Shown here: piece by piece, positions 59,908-64,000 of the stretch
Position numbering within the stretch: position 1 is the first letter of the stretch
How the letters are laid out: each line of letters begins with the position of its first letter
From: Phascolarctos cinereus
Lineage: Eukaryota > Chordata > Mammalia > Diprotodontia > Phascolarctidae
Reading direction: 5' to 3'
DNA: 64,000 bases
Assembly (NCBI RefSeq): GCF_002099425.1
Contig: NW_018344253.1
Span: 124,001 to 188,000, forward strand
Position numbers and translations under genes: made by a program
Notes under the pieces: model-generated
The model's database searches: none
Seen by the model: only the letters and a program-made list of their open reading frames with translations
What the model was told of the DNA's origin: nothing

Positions 59908-60049
59908 ATCTAGTATAACTTGCCCCACCTTCATTTTACAAATGAGGAAACTGAGGTGACAGAGGTTAAGTAATTTGCCTAAGGTCACAAAGGTAGTAAG
60001 TGGCAGAGTCAGGACACGAACCAAGGCCTCTGGCTCAAACCTGGCAGCA

Positions 60050-60900
60050 TTCTATGTGCCCTGAGGTTCTTTCATTTGCACTGTATTCATCTGTCAGTGT
60101 GTCGCTGTATAACTGTTCTTATGCTCTTTCTGGGTGTATTAAACTAGGAGAAGTCTCAGAGGGGGCAGGGGCAGTATGTTCCCTGGGACACTGGGTGATT
60201 TGTAACAGAGAGTTTTTTTAATCTTCTGTAGTCCACTTCTTTGTCCCCCAGCACACACACACAAACACACACAGAGGCGTTGCAGACTATGTGTTCAGTA
60301 TGAACTAATAGCAGGCTCTGTTGCAATATTCCTGGAGAAGAGAACTGTTTCTTGCCCTCCTTCCCACTCAGAGAGCCATCTGTAAGGCTGATCCATTCAA
60401 CTGAAAACCCAAGGATGCTGCAACTTCAATTACAGCCATGTGTGGGTCATTCCTATTACTCCTACACACACCCCATCTCTTATCACCCAATACAACTGCT
60501 ACCATATGAACCAAAAGACAGAAAGTAAATTACAAACTTCTAAATTAGGACCCTCCCTCTAAAAAGAAGTTGCCATTCTCACTGCCTTTCAGGGTCCTCT
60601 TGCAGGTAGAAGCCATGGCTTCTACTGTGGGGAGTGGAGGGCAGTAGAATTGACCCCATACCATGAGGAACACTCTTCCTGTCTGTAATACTAAAGGGTA
60701 GCTCAGAAGCTTTGTTGAGGGCGCCAAACTCTGTGTCCCTTTGAGGAAATGAAAAGGACTCATGCATTACCTACTGTCAATGTCTCATTACATGGGTCAA
60801 GTTAAAATGAAGGGGCTAACCTTAGTTTAGGAAGAGGTCCTTTTGAATTGTAGATAGGTACCACTCCTGGCCTGTTTTGGTTCTCTGGTGTTCCGTGGAT
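60050..60900. other. No recognised gene or repeat except a short (CA)n
   Basis: (CA)n near 60,250-60,272. The rest looks single-copy. Confidence 0.4.
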
Positions 60901-60904
60901 GGAG

Positions 60905-61620
60905 AGTCATTGCATCATCCATCTCAAGATGGAAGAGACTCCCAGAAGCCATCTAGTCAAGCAACGTTACTTTACAAATGAGGAAACCAAAGCAGGCTAT
61001 GAGTAAGTAACTTCCTCAGAGAGGTAGTAAGCATCAGAGAGGGAAACAGAACCCAAATCCTCTGATGCCAGAAGCAATGCTCTTTCTACTGTTTATTTTG
61101 TTGTTCATTTGTTTTTTCAGTCATGTCCAACTCTTCATGACCCCATTCGGGGTTTTCTGGGCAAAGACACTGGAGTGGTTTTCCATTTCCTTCTCTAGCT
61201 CATTTTATAGATGAGGAAACTGAGGCAAACAGGGTTAAGTGGCTTGCCCAGGATCAAACAGCTAGTAAATGTCTGAGGCCAGACTTGAACTCAGGAAGAT
61301 GAGTTTTCCTGACTCCCCTGGCACTCTAGCCACTGCACCACCTAGCTGCCCTTACTTTACTATGCTGCCTCTGTTTTTCACCTTTTGCCAATAAATAGCA
61401 AAAACAACAACCGGTAGCATTTGTTTTAAGGTCTGCAAAAATACCATACAAATATTACTTTATCCTAACAACAACTCTGGAAAGAAGGTGCTAATAGTAT
61501 CCCCATTTTACAGATGAGGAAACTGAGGCAGAGGTTCCATAGCTAGTAAATGTCTGAGGGTGAATTTGAACTCAGGTCATTCTGGCTCCATGTCCAGTCA
61601 TCGCATCATTAGCCACCTCT
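60905..61620 (-). mobile_element. Antisense L3/MIR piece and two CORE-SINEs
   Basis: L3/MIR-like at 60,905-61,090, a long-form antisense SINE at 61,098-61,355 (ttttcagtcatgtccaactc to caccacctagctgccc), and an antisense MAR1-like SINE at 61,395-61,620. Confidence 0.75.
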
Positions 61621-62655
61621 ATCACAACTAAGGAGAAGTAAGGGAAAGGGTTCTCTCTCTTTTCTCCACATTCTCCTGAATTGAGATAAGCCTTCTTCAA
61701 TCTTATTCTCAGAAGATGTATCTTAGACAATGTGCTGACGGCCTGAGACAAGATATGCCTTACTCAGGCTCCTGGAGGGGGCTTTAGGGTTCTCTTAGTG
61801 ACATGATGCTAATATCAGACGAGGAGTAGCTGGGATTGGCAAAAGGACTACTTTTGGGGGACTTGTACCTTAGGATTTAGCTCTTTACTGCCCCCTACTT
61901 CTCCCTCAACCCTCCAGCATTCCACTTCCTCTCCTTGGAACACCCATGTTGGAAAAGATTCTAAACAGATGAGAACAATGAAAAGCGAACAGAGAAACAA
62001 GATCATTTCCCAAATTCTGCATGTATGAAAAAAGTCCCAAGTCCTAGCAACCAACCAATGTTAATTTGGCAGCACTGATATCACTCCCATGATCCCAAAT
62101 CCAAATGCCCTTGTTTTAGGGGAGGGGAGAGTGGTAACAACCCCAGCTCCCACACAAACTCTGGGTAGAGCTTGGAAATGAGCACTCAGATACACTTTGA
62201 GACACTGAACATATGTCATTGCTGCTAAAAACAAAACAAAACAAAACACTGAATGAGTAAAGTCAGGGAATTACAGAAGTGCTAAATCATTTCTATAGCC
62301 TCATCTGGAGCCATAACTCAACCCTCTATCCACTTTCCAGGCAGACATCAAGAAGGAAAAGATTTGGATAGCCACACCATATGAAATGATCATCTTTCAG
62401 TGTTTAAGTCACTTTTATATGGTCTCTGAGTCAAGATTAAATGGTCTCTTCCTCATCCTGTCCCTGCTCCTTCCATCATCACCACAAATCTGGTTGCTTG
62501 GCTCTCACCCAGTCCCATGCTTTCTGGAAGTGATTAGTAGGTGAATATTACTGTAATTACTCACCTAAAAAGCAAATTAAAGAGGCAGCAGGGAACACAT
62601 GTAAAACACTTTGCCTACCATAAAGGACCATTAAAATGTCATCTATTGTTATCAT
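61620..62655. other. Presumed TRERF1 intron, nothing recognised
   Basis: No exon or repeat identified. ELM2-coding sequence was looked for on the minus strand and not seen. Confidence 0.4.
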
Positions 62656-62790
62656 TTGAGAGGCTACATGGTGTACTGGATACAGAGAGAGGGTGGGGGT
62701 CAGGAAGATGCAGATTCAGATCTCCTATCTGACATATACAAGCTGGACAAGTCAATTAACTTATCAGACACAGGATAGGTGCTAATCTGT
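62655..62790 (+). mobile_element. MIR fragment
   Basis: gaggctacatggtgtactgg, aagctggacaagtcaattaa; strongly decayed. Confidence 0.5.
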
Positions 62791-63237
62791 CCTGGTAAAA
62801 GGAGATTGATCACTGGGAGTTTTCCATACCACAGGGATGTTCCACAGGTATGCATGCTACATGTGCCCAGGTCCATCCTGATGTTTCCAGGGAAAAAAAA
62901 AAAGCTATTATGCCTCTTTTTTGAGATTGCACTTTTTCCAGTAAAGTTTAGTTGTTCATTAAAAAAAATAGTTTAGCTACATTTTATTTTCTTCATTTTG
63001 TTTGATGAATAAAAACTGATATGCTTTATGACTGAGTATTCCTTAGATGTTTATCTTGCACCACCTACAAACTGTGATGTTTCCAAGATCACAGTATTCC
63101 GTGACACACAGGCACACAGTAGCCCTGTTAGAAGACAGGTGTGAAAATGACAGGTGGAGTCTTGTGGCAGTGAACAAACAGTCTGAGGTCCCTGCTGTGG
63201 CTATAAAATGTCCCAAACACCATATGATCCACTATTT

Positions 63238-63382
63238 TTTTTTTTAATTTTTGGAGAGGCAATTGGGGTTAAGTGACTTGCCCAGGGTCAAACAGCTTAG
63301 TAAGTGTTATGTGTCTGAGGCCGGACTTGAACTTGGGTCCTCTTGATTCCAGAGCTGGTGCTCTATCCACTGCGCCACCCCC
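63238..63382 (-). mobile_element. CORE-SINE, antisense
   Basis: A T-run, then caattggggttaagtgactt, ending ctatccactgcgccaccc. Confidence 0.9.
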
Positions 63383-63667
63383 ATATATGGTCCACTCCTG
63401 ACCTCCCACTGGGTGTAATACAATGTCCACCAGAAATATCTGTCTGAGGACCATATGCTGACATAGTAAAACTTGATGGACTGTCCATTCAACAGTATGT
63501 CATAACCACCCAAGTATCTGGTTTTTCCATTCCTTTTTTTTTTTTAAACTACTTTAAATTGCTGTAAAGTTCACTAAGGAAAGCCTGGGGAGTTACAGGA
63601 ATCTAACTGGCCAGACTGACTGCTAGGCAATTAATATTTTAACCTTGGAGAAGGGAAGGAAGGGAAA

Positions 63668-64000
63668 GGAATAAGCATTTATTAGATGCCTACTGTGCAC
63701 CAGGCACTGTGCTGAGAGCTTTACAAATATCTTCTTTGATCCTCCCAACACTCCTGGGAGATAGTAACAATAATAGCAGTAAGAATAACAGCAACATCAT
63801 TCATCTAGCCTGTGTACCAGGCACTGTGCTAAGTGCTTTAGAATTATTATCTCATTTGAGCCTCACAATAACCCTGGGCAGTAGGTGCTATTATTACCAT
63901 CCCCATTTGACAGCTGAAGAAACTGAGGCAAACTGAGATTAAGCGACTTGCCTAGAGATCATAGTTAGTAAGTATCTGAGTCTGTCAAGGACCAGTACTC
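63668..64000 (-). mobile_element. Antisense MAR1/CORE-SINE pieces, cut by the window edge
   Basis: Two successive starts (63,668 tttattagatgcctactgtg; 63,790 caacatcattcatctagcct) each with ccaggcactgtgct. The second runs to the end of the window. Confidence 0.75.

Noticed and set aside
49512-64000. Search for TRERF1 ELM2 exons
   Set aside because: No segment with ELM2-type residues was found on the minus strand; they are probably beyond the right edge.
1-64000. CRISPR arrays, tRNA genes, rRNA, bacterial operons
   Set aside because: Tandem repeats are plain microsatellites, and tRNA-like sequences are SINE heads without complete tRNA structure. Nothing prokaryotic is present.

Overview
The window is nuclear DNA from a mammal, almost certainly a marsupial. 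It is packed with tRNA-headed CORE-SINEs of the marsupial WSINE1/MAR1 type, marsupial L1 3' ends, many L2 and L3/CR1 LINE remnants and hAT-type DNA transposon relics. The SINE head form (GTGCAGTGGATAGAGC) looks closer to Australian marsupials than to the South American opossum; that is an inference from memory of the families.

Two host genes are recognisable, both on the minus strand and in the same order as on human chromosome 6p21.1. MRPS10 (mitochondrial ribosomal protein S10) is represented by its first coding exon and CpG-island promoter at about 6.2-6.5 kb; the rest of the gene lies off the left edge. TRERF1 (transcriptional regulating factor 1, TReP-132) is represented by its last five coding exons (49,511 down to 28,955) and a probable 3.4-kb 3' UTR down to about 25.5 kb. 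These exons encode the SANT domain, the acidic linker, two C2H2 zinc fingers and the C-terminus. The ELM2 and N-terminal exons should lie beyond the right edge.

Layout: 1-6.4 kb, MRPS10 intron 1 with LINE relics and a degenerate minisatellite grown from a SINE tail; 6.2-6.5 kb, CpG island; 6.5-25.5 kb, intergenic repeats with microsatellites, a 280-bp polypyrimidine tract and an L1 ORF1-region relic; 25.5-29.3 kb, repeat-poor TRERF1 3' UTR and last exon; 29.3-64 kb, TRERF1 introns and four further exons, again repeat-dense, with a likely regulatory element near 58.9 kb.

The most striking observation is an 822-bp L1 insertion exactly at the splice acceptor of the last TRERF1 exon. Its 15-bp target-site duplication contains the acceptor AG and the first nine exon bases. 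The gene therefore has two acceptors: the functional one now relies on L1-derived branch and pyrimidine sequence, while the upstream duplicate keeps the ancestral tract but would lead to an immediate in-frame stop. No intact viral element, CRISPR array or bacterial-type system is present.
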